From Coenobita brevimanus (Eukaryota; Arthropoda; Malacostraca; Decapoda; Coenobitidae): 64,000 nt of DNA. This document shows, one piece after another, positions 35,321 to 47,739 of the stretch. Made by a program: the position numbers and the translations under genes. The stretch is taken from NCBI GenBank assembly GCA_032717465.1, contig CM064653.1:32980309-33044308 (forward strand), written 5' to 3'. Each line of letters begins with the position of its first letter. Positions within the stretch are counted from its first letter, which is position 1. The notes beneath the pieces were generated by a model. That model worked only from the letters and a program-made list of their open reading frames with translations. It was not told the origin of the DNA and ran no database searches.

Positions 35321-37273
35321 GCAATGGTCAAACTTTCATTTTCATGTATAAATCAACGAACACTAAGTCACTTGCTCCCTCAGACGGACAGAGAACACAC
35401 GCAACCAGTTTCATAATGATTTACATAAGGCGGTTACTTATAACAGGTGAGGCAGAATAATTCAGCTTACGTTATGATGGACTAGAGGAATATATCGAGG
35501 AAGGTACATCGAAGTGGGGAAATATATTAAGGAAGATGCATCGTGAACTGTCTTGAAATCGTATTAATATTCAGTAGTTGCTTTTCTTAGGTTACGAGCG
35601 ATATAAAGAACCTGCATATCAGTGATACTATTAATAACATAGCCAAGGTGGCGTTGCTACGGGACGATCTGCCCCCTTCCACCACCCATTCCCTCATTTG
35701 GCCTGTGGCCCCACCACTGACCCCTACATGTGAAGTTTTGGATTATTTAACGTGTGTACACCACAGCGGTGGGGTCCCCCGGAGTAGGGCTTGGCCTCAC
35801 CTTGCCTCCACCCAACCCTATTTCTCGAGACCTGGCTACTCCATTGGATAATCAGTGTCCTGAGATGATTCAGTTTGAACATCAGTCACGTTTGAATATC
35901 CAGGTTTATATTAATCACTCTCACCATGGACATTTTTTGAATAAAAAAAGTTTTTACTTTATCCCTTGTACCATGTCCCAATCTTTTATGGCCATCAACA
36001 ACACTAAAATCACCACTGTCTCTTGGTGACGGCTATGATCGCTTGTCTTATGACTTTCAAGGATCCTGAAAGTGAGTTGGCGGTCACGTAACTAACCACA
36101 CCTTCGTATGATCTGATGACCTGTTGAATTTCGTTGATTTTATCATGCAACTCAGCCTTGATGACCATTTTGTCATCAAAACCAGTCTTCTAGACCTTCG
36201 GTAAGTCGTTATATGGCTGTTTTTATTATTTAACTTTTGTGCCTCAGCTGATTTTGACGATGTTGAAAATTTTGTAGAAGTAAAAATGTTTCTATCGCCT
36301 AAGATAGTACTTGCGTACCAGGTTTCAGGCATCAATACACAGCTGCGACAAAATCAACAGTTCATCTCGTATTCGTTGTCAGTGCAGGAGAATGACTTCA
36401 CACTTTGTAAGCATAACTTACTTTATTATAGAGAAAACATAATTCTGTTAGCTATATTCAACATCATTTTCGCTTATTTCACAAATCTGTATAACAAATA
36501 TTGATTTAAGAACAAGAAATGTTCTATCCCACATCGAAGACGAACACTGAGGGTTACAGCCTTTGGATACAGCAAAAAATAACAAGATGGAAACCAGAAC
36601 TTACCACAACAAAATTATTCCACTAAAAATATGCAAATCTGCTTAGGTAAATCCCTTCACTACGATGATGGCTTTGCATCCATTCTCATTACCCTTTCAC
36701 TACGATCACCTCTTCATTATTTAACACTTCACTACAATTACGCGTTTTGAAGTTACCACTACCCTTGCGACTATACATACAACCAGACTATTTTATTCTG
36801 TTCCGGAAGGCTGTTTTGTATTGCAGGAATTCGTGTAAAATATTAGTATACCGGATGGCATGAGTATGCTGTACTTAAAGTAAAGCTGAAAAGGGATAAT
36901 AGGCTGTTTTAATATCGCATTACTGTAAGTTGCTAAACTATAACTTTTCTATATGGCCATCATTTCACTCGACGAAGACAACTGAAAATATAACAATTTA
37001 TCTTGCAATTATATGAAACAAAGTGTCTTGTTGATTTATGATAATCAGCTGATTTTTATCTGGGGGGGAGGGAGAATTTATGTAGTCTCACTTTCCGTAT
37101 GTCACTATATTATGAGAAGCAGAAAGAACTGTCATCTTTTTCTTTTAAATATCACTAAAAAGGTGATGAAATGAATCTGTAAGGAAATTCAAGAAAAACC
37201 AAATCAAGTAAGGCTGAAGCAAAACAGGAGACAAAATTTAGACGAGAAGTGAGATTAAACGGGAACCTGTGAA

Positions 37274-37341
37274 TGCGCATGCGTGAAAGTGACGAGCCGC
37301 GGGCCCCTCCTGCTTCCAGGAAGATGTAAACAGAAGTGAGT
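37274..37341 (+). promoter_or_regulatory. NRF-1-like site with downstream splice donor
   Basis: TGCGCATGCG (37,274-37,283) is a close match to the palindromic NRF-1 site. It is followed by GC-rich sequence (GAGCCGCGGGCCCCTCC), a short ATG TAA leader frame and a consensus donor AGAA|GTGAGT (37,336-37,341). This resembles a TATA-less promoter with a non-coding first exon. No downstream exon is seen in the window. Confidence 0.35.
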
Positions 37342-38147
37342 GGGATTGGTAGCTTTATTTTTGTGGTTCATTAAGTAATCATGTTTCCTCGCTTGAAATA
37401 TTGATCTGGTGGACGAGGCTGAACAAGGGAGTCGGCAGAGTTCGTACGAAGGTAGGTTCTGTAGTTGGTGTTGGAGAAGATGAATTATGTCCGTGTATGA
37501 GATCGCTGATAAGTAAATTCGTCAGTTTTGACCTTCCATGTCAGTGTCTCCCTCGAATAGAATTACGTCGAGAGTACGAATCATTCCAGACATAGAGTGT
37601 AATGTATTCAGTAAATAAAGTTGGCAGATTTGTCAAGTAACTGCTGCAAAATTTTACAGGGCCGTGATATCCCTTAGTATTTTTCCGGCCGTAGGTTTGT
37701 TTGGCCACATTTCATACACAGGGTTCAGACTTAAAACACCGCAACAAGTTACAAAATGATCATTCGATGGTAAATCCTTGTGTCATTGGGAAACATATAC
37801 AAATATTTAAAAAACATGGTGAATTCAGTTATGGAAGATAATCCCTGCCATACATTTTTCAACATCATTGGAAGGTCTCCTGCAGTTCGTCCATTATTAC
37901 GTCTCAATAGTAAATACGATGTCATGCATTTCAAAATGTACCTTTCATGTTTTCAAGCTAATTGAGGGATAGCTCCCATGAAGTCATGAAATTTTTGATG
38001 GATTATCATTCATAATTGTATCATTTATAAGCCCTGATCTGCGGAAATTATGTTTCTATAGAGCACCAAGTTACGTTTGTTGACGGTGGCGGTGGCGTCC
38101 CATGGTCTCATATTTACACCATGGTGGCGTCCTACAAAGGACATTGG

Positions 38148-38335
38148 GTTGATTCGAACCCGATACTCATTCGTTCCCATCGTTCCGGTTAGTTAGGTTG
38201 TTAGGTTAGGTTGAATTAGGCCGGGTTAGTAGGTTAGGTTAAGTTGTATTGGATTGGGTTTGATCATATTAGGTTAATTGGGACGAACGATTAGCGACGG
38301 ATTAACTCGAGCCGGATCAACCTAATTGGCCGACG
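38148..38335. repeat. Palindromic element with TTAGGT-rich centre
   Basis: GGTTGATTCG at the left and CCGGATCAACC at the right are imperfect inverses, and both arms include ATTCGTTCCC / GGGACGAACG. The centre is rich in TTAGGTTAGGTT. It may be a MITE-like insertion. Confidence 0.4.
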
Positions 38336-39471
38336 TATAGGGTGGTCACGCCACGGTTTACGTGTATAATTGTTGAGGTTGTTTAGATGTATTCAAAATT
38401 ACATATTTCAGCAACTTTTAAAATTTATAACAATGTATAGTTTGAGAAAAATATACAATTGTAAATTCAGTGCATAGGAGATGCCTGCAATTTCACCTTA
38501 AATTATAAACGCATCACGCCTTATAATCAGATTTGCCTTAGCTAGTTTTGTTAATATTAATATTGGTAGTTGAAAGTGTCATGTGTGTTAAGTTAAATAC
38601 AGATATGTAGTTCCCAAGATTTTAAGATGCTTTTTTGAAAAAATAGTAGTACATCGTTATTTTTAGTTCGATAGTATTACCGCCATCAATCCGACGAAAT
38701 TATTAATATTCCGGTTATATTCTTGGTACTTTTTTTTTTTTTTTTTTTTAATGGGAGGACGTCTGGTGGTGATGGGGTTAATGAAGGCTATGACCCTTGT
38801 AGTTAAGAAAAGAAAGTATGCCTTAATCTGAACAAAATCGTTAGGCTGTGCAGTTGGATACAGATTCGGAATTCTGGTGTGTTGCTGTGTACATATTAAT
38901 GCAACTAACATGGGGGTCGTGTTTGTTCCCCATACAGCCATTAACTTAATACAGGTCATCTAGTAAGCCGTTTGGAACCGGAAACAACTTTATGTAGGTC
39001 ATTTAGTGGGTCATTTAGCAGTGGGCACTGTCATTAACGCACAGATTGCCGCCATTTACACAGCGTCAGCTTTGTTGTGGTCGTTATCAGTCTATGTCAA
39101 GGATGTTTTCCATATTAAAGTTTTCCCCGTTTTTCCTACTTTTAATTGTGGGAAGATGACAATTTATGTATTTATTTATTTACTTTCGGTAGGATGGAAC
39201 ACGAGCAACTTTTTTTTTGTATTGGACTAAATATTGGACTAAATGGCAAAAATAGTTATAAAAGTAGGAACGAGGCCTCACCGTACTAAAGCGCAGTGTA
39301 ATTGTTCCGTACAGGGCAAAATATAGAGCAGGCGTGAAAAGTGGAGTGTTTTGCTGAGCATAACGTGGCAGAGACAGTAATGGTGGGAAAAACTATTAAT
39401 CTTGGTACTTACAGCACACAAAGGATGCTAACAGGTCATCAGGGGCTGAGAGAGAGAGAGAAACTAAGATT

Positions 39472-39474
<3 letters not shown>

Positions 39475-39521
<47 letters not shown>

Positions 39522-39540
39522 TGTGTGTGTGTGTGTGTGT
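39475..39540. repeat. GT microsatellite
   Basis: This is a GT tract of about 65 bp with one GAGT interruption. Confidence 0.9.
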
Positions 39541-40255
39541 CCAGCCAGAATGCATGCGCCGTCACCGTCTTCTCCCAGCGTGTATCGTCTGCCACTGCCA
39601 TCGCCAGGGTCATGGTCCTGGACTCAGGCCAAGCCTTGAACTCACAAATACTTAAGAGTTTTCCTTGTATATTGACATTTGTTTATACCAGAAAAATTTA
39701 ACAATCGTGAATGCTGGAATAACAAGACACTGAAAACTCAGCAATTTCGTATGTCTATCTTTCCTACATTATTTGCGACAAAAGTCACGACAAAATTCAT
39801 AGCATACTTGTTATTGAATCTGCGTCCAGGACTTCGAGGCACAGCGTAATTTACAACATTTTTCCCCTTTTAAAATAATATTGAGTTTTGCAGAAAGAAT
39901 GGGAGATACAGGAAGTGCCAGCGCCCTCCTTTACTTGTCCTTCCTACCAAACTATATCCCAGTGACGACAAGGAATTGCTCATGTGTGTGCGCGATTTAC
40001 GTCTGGGGCCGTGAGAGGGAGGTGGGGGAGGGTAGATGGGGATTGGGGGTGTAGAGGTTTGGGATGGGAGAAGGGAATGAGGATGGCAAGGAGTAATGGA
40101 GTGAGGAGGGAGAGGGAAGGGGGGTGGCAAAGTAAATGTGAGCAGAGATTAGGCTCAGCATTTTTTATTTAACTGTGAATTCTGCAAATGTCAAACAATT
40201 CGCTGTGATGCATGATCTTTAGCGGCATCCTTGTGCAGTTTAGCTTCATTTTAAT

Positions 40256-40599
40256 GAGTCCGACTCAGGGCATAGCCGTTCCCTTTGGCCCAGCAGCCCT
40301 ACATGTCATACATCTTCACATTACATGGTCACTAATAACTGCTGCGTGTATATATTGAATACCGGTACATGCTAGGGCTGTTTCAAGGCTGGTATTGGTA
40401 TTGGCTTGAGGTGTTCTTATGACCTGTCGGAAGATCATGTGGAAAATTAGTAAATTTTGTTTTAACACCATTCTTATCAGTAAATTTTGTTTTAACACCA
40501 TTCTTATTATCAAACTGTTCCTTGTCCAGATTTGGGATCGAACTCGGGTCCTTTCGCACAGCAGGTCAATCTCTAACCACTGAACCACCACCTTCCCCT
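40256..40599 (-). mobile_element. SINE family A, divergent copy with internal duplication
   Basis: On the minus strand the head GGTGGTGGTTCAGTGGTTAG and box B GAGTTCGATCCC are followed by the family body (CAGTTTGATAATAAGAATGG, CCCTAGCATGTACC) and the family end CCCTGAGTCGGACTC. AGTAAATTTTGTTTTAACAC with following bases occurs twice in tandem (about 30 bp each, near 40,448 and 40,479), a duplication absent from the other copies. Confidence 0.7.
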
Positions 40600-40619
40600 G
40601 TGCAGATTATTAGATCTCT

Positions 40620-41000
40620 TTAATCCTTTCTACCCAAGTACAGCTATAATTTTCGTTATATTTTTGTCGTCCTTTGGCGATTTTATTCAGCTGAGGAAGA
40701 CTTGAAGTGGAGAGTCAGATGTAGCCTGTGTCACCCCTCGCACTACTAGATGTCTCTCCTAAGCCGACTAAACTGGTCTAGCAGCAGCAAGAACGAAAAA
40801 GAAATGACGTAGTAAGTCTGAAGGAGCATACCCCTTTCGTATGATGCAGTTTCCTCTTTGCAATTTATTTTTATCACCTCTAGACGATTTTATTTAGGTT
40901 AGGAGTGAAGGAGTTAGATTAAAAAAAAAAATCTCCATTGACCATTCGGATAAGAGGGACGTAGTATTGCATGAAGGGTTAGAAAATGTCCCTAAACTTA
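40620..41000. repeat. Cluster of palindromic repeat family P copies
   Basis: One full hairpin (about 40,660-40,830: GGCGATTTTATTCAGCTGAG and TCTCCTAAGCCGACTAAACT) is followed by a second left half (TAGACGATTTTATTTAGGTT near 40,883). Degenerate halves continue to about 41,600, for example AAGATGATTTTATTAAG near 41,146. Confidence 0.65.
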
Positions 41001-42849
41001 AACTCTTCAGTACGATAATGACTTTTTGTTCTTTTCACACACACATGATTTTTCTCGGTTTTGAGGAGAAATCTAGTAATGAAGGGATGGGAAAGTCCCC
41101 CTTAATCCTCACCTGTTTGATGACGTGTTTTCTCCTTGCTACCACAAGATGATTTTATTAAGTCTTTTGGAGGCTTCTGGTTGTGAAGGTTTCAGAAAAT
41201 CCATTATCGTATGCAGAATGAGGGCACCCATTATACAGTATTTTACTCATGTTACCGTTAGGTCATTTTAGTCTGGATCATATCTAATAGTGGAGTCAAA
41301 GTTTCCATTAATCTTTCCTCTGTGTATTTTCTTATGACAGTTTGTTCTTGCTGCCGTTGAACTATTTTACACAGGTAGGGGAGACATTTTGCTAAGGAAC
41401 TTGGTAGGCAGTCATTTAGGAGTGCACAGTAGCTGTTTTGGTTCATCAGGAGATTCTGACGAAGTATTACTGTGCCATCAGTAATAAGTGAAGGGGCTAT
41501 AAACAATCTCATCAATCTCTTCAGTACAATGGCAATCCTACATGTTGTGTTCTTGCTGCGTTTAGAAGTCTTTATTTAGGTTATAGAAGAGACCCTTTGA
41601 AGTGAAAGGGTTAACGAAGGTATTGTAGCGTGGGGTGGTGATGCTCTTGGGCCGTATTTCTCGTCAGCCTTCTGTCACCTGTTTTTTGACATTTTATTTC
41701 TGTGTAATGGTTCTTTGACATTTTATTTCTGTGTAATGGTGGCCACTTTTTATTCTCGTTTATTGATGTTCTTGTTTAGTTCTTTTGCTCCTTCTTGCTT
41801 GTGCTTCTGGACCACAGACAATCTGCGTACTGTATTAGTTCGAAATAGGGTTTGGATGCTAGTTATGATGATGCACACAAAATAGGTGTGCACTTAAAAG
41901 GTAGTAGTAACTTAGAAAGTGGTGCAAAAGAACCTAAACCAAGGTGCGTACGACCCAGTGTGATGATGAAACTTAACCGCGATAAATATCACACAAGATC
42001 CGGGGCCAGACTTACTACTGAATGTACACTGTCCACTTAAACTTAATCTGATATTGCGACCTCAATCTTGGAAGTTGGACTGTAGCAAGAGATTCACAGT
42101 AACAAAACACAGTGCTAGTCACGAAAAAGTGCCATGGAAAGGATGTAAAGCCGTTGTATAATTCTGTTTGAGCAACGGGAATTAAAGAAAAAATTTTTCT
42201 CCAAGTTCAGGAGGACGAGCCGTACAAACGATAATTTCTCTCAGGTAACTCGGATAGGTTTTTGTAGGACGAACAAAAGACGAAAGGATTCTGTACTTTT
42301 TTGTCCTTTTCCTTCCTGCAGAGACAAGTGATAGGTACACGACAATCCAGTTTTTCCTCCCTGGTTTGTTATGCAAGTATCACAGTGGAAAGAGAATACT
42401 GAATCTCTCCATTTCTCTCTCTCTTTCCTGCAAATGCAAATCTGGGTTACGAGAGAGGATTTTGTAAGTTTGTGAATCCGAGACTAGGGTCGTGTTCTGA
42501 GTGCCTTTGGATATTTCGTAATGTCTAATCCTTAGTGATTTATTCCGCACGTAACACATCAGCAACTTTCCTGGACGTTATGAAAGTACATCTATCATTA
42601 AAACCTTATAAATGACATATCAGAGAATGTTGAGTTGCAGGAATTATCCTCCACTGCCCCATAGAATGTAGCTTCCACTATGATGAAACTTTTAACCCTG
42701 AGAGAGGTGTCTTTTTTTTTTTTTTGTGAAGTGCCAGGATTTGTCGGTAAATAATGTGGCAGAGCAAGTAAATGTTTTCATCACTTGGCGGAATGTCATT
42801 GATGGACAAGGACTCCCATCGGTGTACAAGGACTGATGACGGCAGACTA

Positions 42850-42990
42850 CTGTAATTTTTAAAGTTTTACCCCCTGAATTCGGTGTTATTTTTATTTTTT
42901 ATCTTCATCATCAGGCGATTTAATTAAACTTAGGAAGGAACTCCAGAAGTTACGCTGGAGGTGAATAAAATCGGGTGATCATAATAATAA
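42850..42990. repeat. Palindromic repeat family P copy
   Basis: CAGGCGATTTAATTAAACTT and GTGAATAAAATCGGGTGATC form the two arms around a short spacer. The copy is compact compared with the others. Confidence 0.55.
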
Positions 42991-43674
42991 AAATACATCG
43001 CCAGCCTGATGAGATTATAAAGTCTTCAGTAACAGGTTCACTTGAAGTAGTCAACCCAGAGCTGAATTGTCTGGCTGCAGTAAGAGTTGAAAAAGAAAAG
43101 CGTATGATACTGATTTTTTTTTTCTTTTTAATAATCCAGGGACTCCCCAGCGACTGGCCCCAACACGGAGTGGAACACTGTCACTGAGTGCCAAACATAG
43201 GGTATTAAAGTGTCAAAGGTCAGCTAGAGAGGGGATGCAACAAGGAGACGCAGAAAGGTCAATGTCGTACCAGAACACTTTAGTTCCAGCTCTAAAACAG
43301 ATCGATACCTTCAGGGGCTTTTATAGAAAAATGGCGAGAAATGGATAACTTAGGTATATATTTTTTACATTGTATGAATTCTGTTTTTGACATTTAGATA
43401 CCCGCTGCGGTAAATGAGAAGTAATTTTTGGTACAAACATAACCAGCAACACAAGAATTAATTTGCACGTCGCTGTAAATGAACGAACTCGGTATAATCA
43501 TAAGTGCTGCCATTGGCCTGCAATTTAGGCTACAATTAATTAGTAAAATATTTTAAGAGAATGTTTAAATGTCTTCATTACGTCAGCTGTATATTATTTG
43601 TAATTGGTGTTCTTTTTATGAATGTTTGGGTAACAAGGGACATGGAGACAACAAGACGTCCACTCTTCAAGTCT

Positions 43675-43790
43675 TAGTCCCTTCACTCCTATAACGTAAT
43701 TTATATATATAACTATCATTACTGCTAACACCAGACGATTTTTCCAGCTTCGGAGAGACTTTTCGAATTGCATGGGTTAACCATCACCAT
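43675..43790. repeat. Palindromic repeat family P, left half
   Basis: CTTCACTCCTATAACGTAAT, CACCAGACGATTTTTCCAGC and GGAGAGACTTTTCGAATTGC appear in the usual order. The right arm is missing. Confidence 0.55.
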
Positions 43791-44000
43791 CATTAACCTT
43801 CCCCTTCATGCAAGAAAGAAATAGAAAATTCGTCATTGGAAAGAAGAGTGACGATCTGCCTTAAAGGCCTATTGCCCTATCGATAGACGTAAATCTTTCT
43901 GAAGTAATTCCTTCATATGTCAGTTTATTCCAGTCTGCTCTTCATTATGGGCCTCGCACCCTCGTGGATTCTTAAACCTCTATGACCCAAAACCTCTCGC

Positions 44001-44002
<2 letters not shown>

Positions 44003-44042
<40 letters not shown>
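44003..44042. repeat. CT microsatellite
   Basis: This is a CT tract of about 40 bp. A GT tract of about 68 bp follows at 44,138-44,206. Confidence 0.9.
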
Positions 44043-44046
<4 letters not shown>

Positions 44047-44132
44047 CTTTTTTCTTATATTTAATCGCTGTCAGTTTAATTCTGACAGATTACCGTGGAT
44101 GAGTTATACAGTACTGTATGCTTCATATTTTT

Positions 44133-44207
<75 letters not shown>

Positions 44208-45084
44208 TGCTTAGATATAGTGATGTCTCCTCCATTGTGTGCACCCGTATGCCAGCACCACTGCTTTCCTTTGTACCCTTATTACCCCTTCACAGTACCC
44301 TTCAACCCTCCACCAGACCTCTCACTTCAACCTTCATTCTCGCCCTGTTACCTAATGCACAGTTGAGGTCATGGATCCTGTTAACGCCTTTGATGTGATG
44401 ACTTTTTTTTTCTTCGTTTAGTCATGCTGCATCCAGATTGTATTATCCTTTAGCCAAACATCTAGCCTTGAAGGTCTTAGAAACAAAATCTCCCATCAAA
44501 CTCCTCCGCCTTGAAAGATGTCCTCAAACCTAATTATACTGTAGTGTTCAGGCGTCAGCAAGAACAGAATGAAAACTCCGTCATTGGACGCTAATGCGAG
44601 ATAAAAACCATTCCAACCAGCTGGAATATTACTGCACTGGTCATCTTTTGGTGACAGTACAATATAAAGGTTAGCCAGCAGTAAAAACCATGGGGAATCC
44701 TGCTGTGTTTTACAGTGTTAAACACCGGACGTAAATGTTTGGAAAATTGCAGAGTATTTCCAGACTGGCATAATCTGGATTTTTTATTTCTCAGACTTGC
44801 CAGATATTGAAATATATGGTTAGGTGAATATTACTTGCTTCCGGGAAAACTCCTTTAGTCCGATGACGTATTTTTAGATGCTGGAGCATCTTTTAGAGCA
44901 GCCTGGCCAGCTACTCCATAAGGATTTACACGTGGAAAGGGATTCACTGGAGCGAAGCCCCAAATGGTGCATCACTGTAGCTCCATAAAGATTCTTTTCA
45001 TGTAAGGCGATTCCTTAGCGAATCCCCATATAAGTACTTCACTTAAACGAAGCCCCGTACAGTTCCGCATCTGTTTAATGCTTC

Positions 45085-45260
45085 TGTACATGTTTAATTC
45101 TTGTTGCTACCAGACGGCTCTATTCAGTTTTGGAGGAACCTCTCGCATTCGAAGAATTCATGAAGGTTATAGCGAACCCCAACAGTTCCGAAAGTCTCTC
45201 CGTACTTGAGTAAAATCGTTCGGTGGTGTTGAGAATAAATACAAAATATCAAATAGATGG
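45085..45260. repeat. Palindromic repeat family P copy
   Basis: TTGTTGCTACCAGACGGCTC and AAAATCGTTCGGTGGTGTTG are the inner arms, with AATTCATGAAGGTTATAGCG between them. The order is identical to other copies. Confidence 0.6.
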
Positions 45261-45929
45261 GGGAACTTTAAGACCCTAATACAGGGCTTCGTTAATCACG
45301 AAAGTCTACAGGCTTCAAGATAGTACTACAGGTCCCTGACATGGGGCTTTGCTAAAGTCTACAGGAGTGAAGCACCTCATTATCGAAAGTTGTTAGTGAA
45401 TGACAGACGCACAGGGCCACTCCTAGAGATGTTCTTGCAACTATATGAAGAAGACGTAGACTTCGTCCGAGTGGAAGAGTTAATCGACACAGAAATAAAT
45501 CCATTTTCGTCTCGTATGCCATCCTGTGTTCCAATCTCGGACCGGTCAGTCTGGCGGACTCATTGTGTTTCTGTTCATCCAGTAGTACAATCGGGAGCTT
45601 GGCTGTAAAACTACTGCTTTGAGTTATATTCACGGGGAAGAATGAATCTGCATCAGTGACCTTCGTGCCTATGATAGACATAAAATCTAAACCTCCGTAG
45701 ACTATAATTATCTGAATGTCCTTCGTGTAGTCATGGCCATAAAATCTAAGCCTTTTTAGGTAACAGGATAAGATGAACCAGAATGTGAGTCATACGTCTG
45801 GGTAAAAGTAGTAGAGCATAATAGCAGTGAGCTTCATAACTGCCTCCTGATTAATTTAGTTCTCCATAATCAAAGCTGTAGAGTCGACTGGGAGTCTGGG
45901 ACAGGAGTTGGCCACGAACTTAGTCTTAA

Positions 45930-46084
45930 TTCCTTCAGTACCATGATGTCCTTTTGTAGTTTATTCTTCCTGCAGCCGCATGATTATATTCAGCGCAGTC
46001 GAACATCGTAGTACTGAAAGAGTTAATGAAGGCTGTACGTCTCCAGTTCGAATAGTTTATCCTAACCTGAATAAAGTTGCCTGG

Positions 46085-46085
<1 letters not shown>
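45930..46085. repeat. Palindromic repeat family P copy next to an AC tract
   Basis: CTTCAGTACCATGATGTCC, AGAGTTAATGAAGGCTGTAC and CCTGAATAAAGTTGCCTGG are present. The right arm is cut by the AC tract that starts at 46,087. Confidence 0.6.

Positions 46086-46086
<1 letters not shown>

Positions 46087-46169
<83 letters not shown>
46087..46169. repeat. AC microsatellite
   Basis: This is a pure AC tract of about 82 bp. Confidence 0.93.
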
Positions 46170-46170
<1 letters not shown>

Positions 46171-46304
46171 GACTACTGAAGTGGTTAAGAGAGCATGTCA
46201 GGCATGAATAGTGAGTCGTGAGTCAAGATCACATCGCCTCGCTTTACTGTGCATGATTACACCCAGTTGTCTTGAGGTAGGTGTGCTTTCAGGGGAAGGA
46301 TTAT

Positions 46305-46685
46305 GGAACGATTGTCTCTAACTCAGCAGTACCTTTACGGATTACACGCTTGTTCTTACTGTAATAAAGAGGATTATCCCTTAACTCAGCATTACCTTTG
46401 CGGATAACACGCTTGTTCGTACTGAAATAAGGAGGATTGTTTCTTAACTCACTATTACTTTTACGAATTACGCGCTTGATCTTGCTAAAATAAGGAGGAT
46501 TGTCACTTAACTCTGCATTACCATTACAGATTACACGCTTGCTCGTAGTGTGATAAGGAGGACTGTCTAAAACTTTGCATTACCTTTACGAATGACACGC
46601 ATCGTAATGTAATGACGTCCGTGGTGAAACTTAAGAACCGTCTTGGAATTGTCTTTATGGATTACGCGCATGCTCTTAAAGTAGT
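46305..46685. repeat. 63-bp tandem repeat, five to six units
   Basis: ACTCAGC-like landmarks recur at 46,321, 46,384, 46,447, 46,510 and 46,572, a period of 63, 63, 63 and 62 bp. Each unit carries ATTACCTTTACGGATTACAC-like text, an ACGCTTG(T/C)TC segment and TAAGGAGGATTGTC. A sixth unit (near 46,640) is truncated by the fold-back element, and one unit reappears at 47,613-47,668. Confidence 0.8.
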
Positions 46686-46688
46686 ACA

Positions 46689-46996
46689 AGAAAACAAAAG
46701 TTTTCTTCTAAAATGATTGTTAAGAAGTAGGAATAAAAATTGCATAGATAAGAGATGAAAAAACACAGAAAAAAGAGAGCATTCAGGATGGGAGGAGATT
46801 TGGAGACCTACTGTATACCCATTACTACATTCCACACTTTAGCCACAAGCTTGTAACTGGTGGAAAGTAGTAATGGGTATAGGTCTCCCAATCTCCTCCC
46901 ATCCTGAATGCTGTCTTGTTTTTTTTATCTCTTATCTGTGGACTTTTGTCATTCCTACATCTTAACAATCATTTTAGAAGAGTTTTTTTGTTTTCT
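46689..46996. mobile_element. 308-bp fold-back element
   Basis: The two arms of about 135-150 bp are inverse copies. For example, CATTCAGGATGGGAGGAGAT near 46,780 pairs with ATCTCCTCCCATCCTGAATG near 46,891, and the outer TTCTAAAATGATTGTTAAGA pairs with TCTTAACAATCATTTTAGAA. The loop is about 30-40 bp. No coding capacity is present. It interrupts the 63-bp array and is best read as a MITE or fold-back transposon. A hairpin-RNA source is a second possibility. Confidence 0.75.
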
Positions 46997-47739
46997 AGTT
47001 TTTGGTCTATGTGGAAGTATAATTATGCATAAAGCAAGTGTTAGATTTGGACTGTTAGATGCATAGCATACTGAAAGACTAAAGCGAAGGTGCCATCCCG
47101 TGAAAAGAAGTGTTTTTTTTTTTTTTTTTGGTACGTTCTTTAACTGAAAGCAAGCTGTAGCTAACCACTATTGCGCAAAATGGCGTACTTACAGGTGACC
47201 GCGATGCGGCTTTCAGGCAGTTACTCGCGAACCGTATCTTGAATGCTTTTCTAAGCATGAAAGGAAACATCTACACCTGACAAGCAGCGTTTTGGTGTAT
47301 AGTACGCTTGCCTACGTCTTTTTGTTTTGGAGTTATGACTGATAAAGAGAGAAAGAAAGAAAGAAAAAGAGTAAAATCGATATTTTTGCGGTTCGATTTT
47401 GCGACTCCTACGAAGGTTAGGAAGACTGCGGGTAGTTTTACACTTGAATAGCGAAGGTCATTTAGTTAACAAGCTTAGAATTGGGCATTGCGACCGTTTT
47501 CGCGCGAATGCTCCTATACCCTATGTACAGTACAGGACGCCATTTTGAGCCTGCGCCATTCCTACTTAAGGAGTGGCTAACGCAGTCCTTGATTATCATT
47601 GGTGAGACTTGAGGAGGACTGTCTCAAAAGTACCTGTACGGATGATAATGCGTCGTCTTACTTTGCCAGCATCTGTGTATAATGTGGACCACCTTTTAGC
47701 GAGTCAGTTGCATGGTAGGCTGTGTTTTATGTTGGCTTA

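Larger units (their letters stand above)
35325..38640. other. Gene-poor stretch
   Basis: I see no supported host exon. Frames near 35,650-36,030 and 36,084-36,500 have natural-looking composition but no splice sites, family or repeats I can recognise. The stretch also includes the NRF-1-like site at 37,274 and a short palindromic repeat at 38,148-38,335. Confidence 0.45.
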
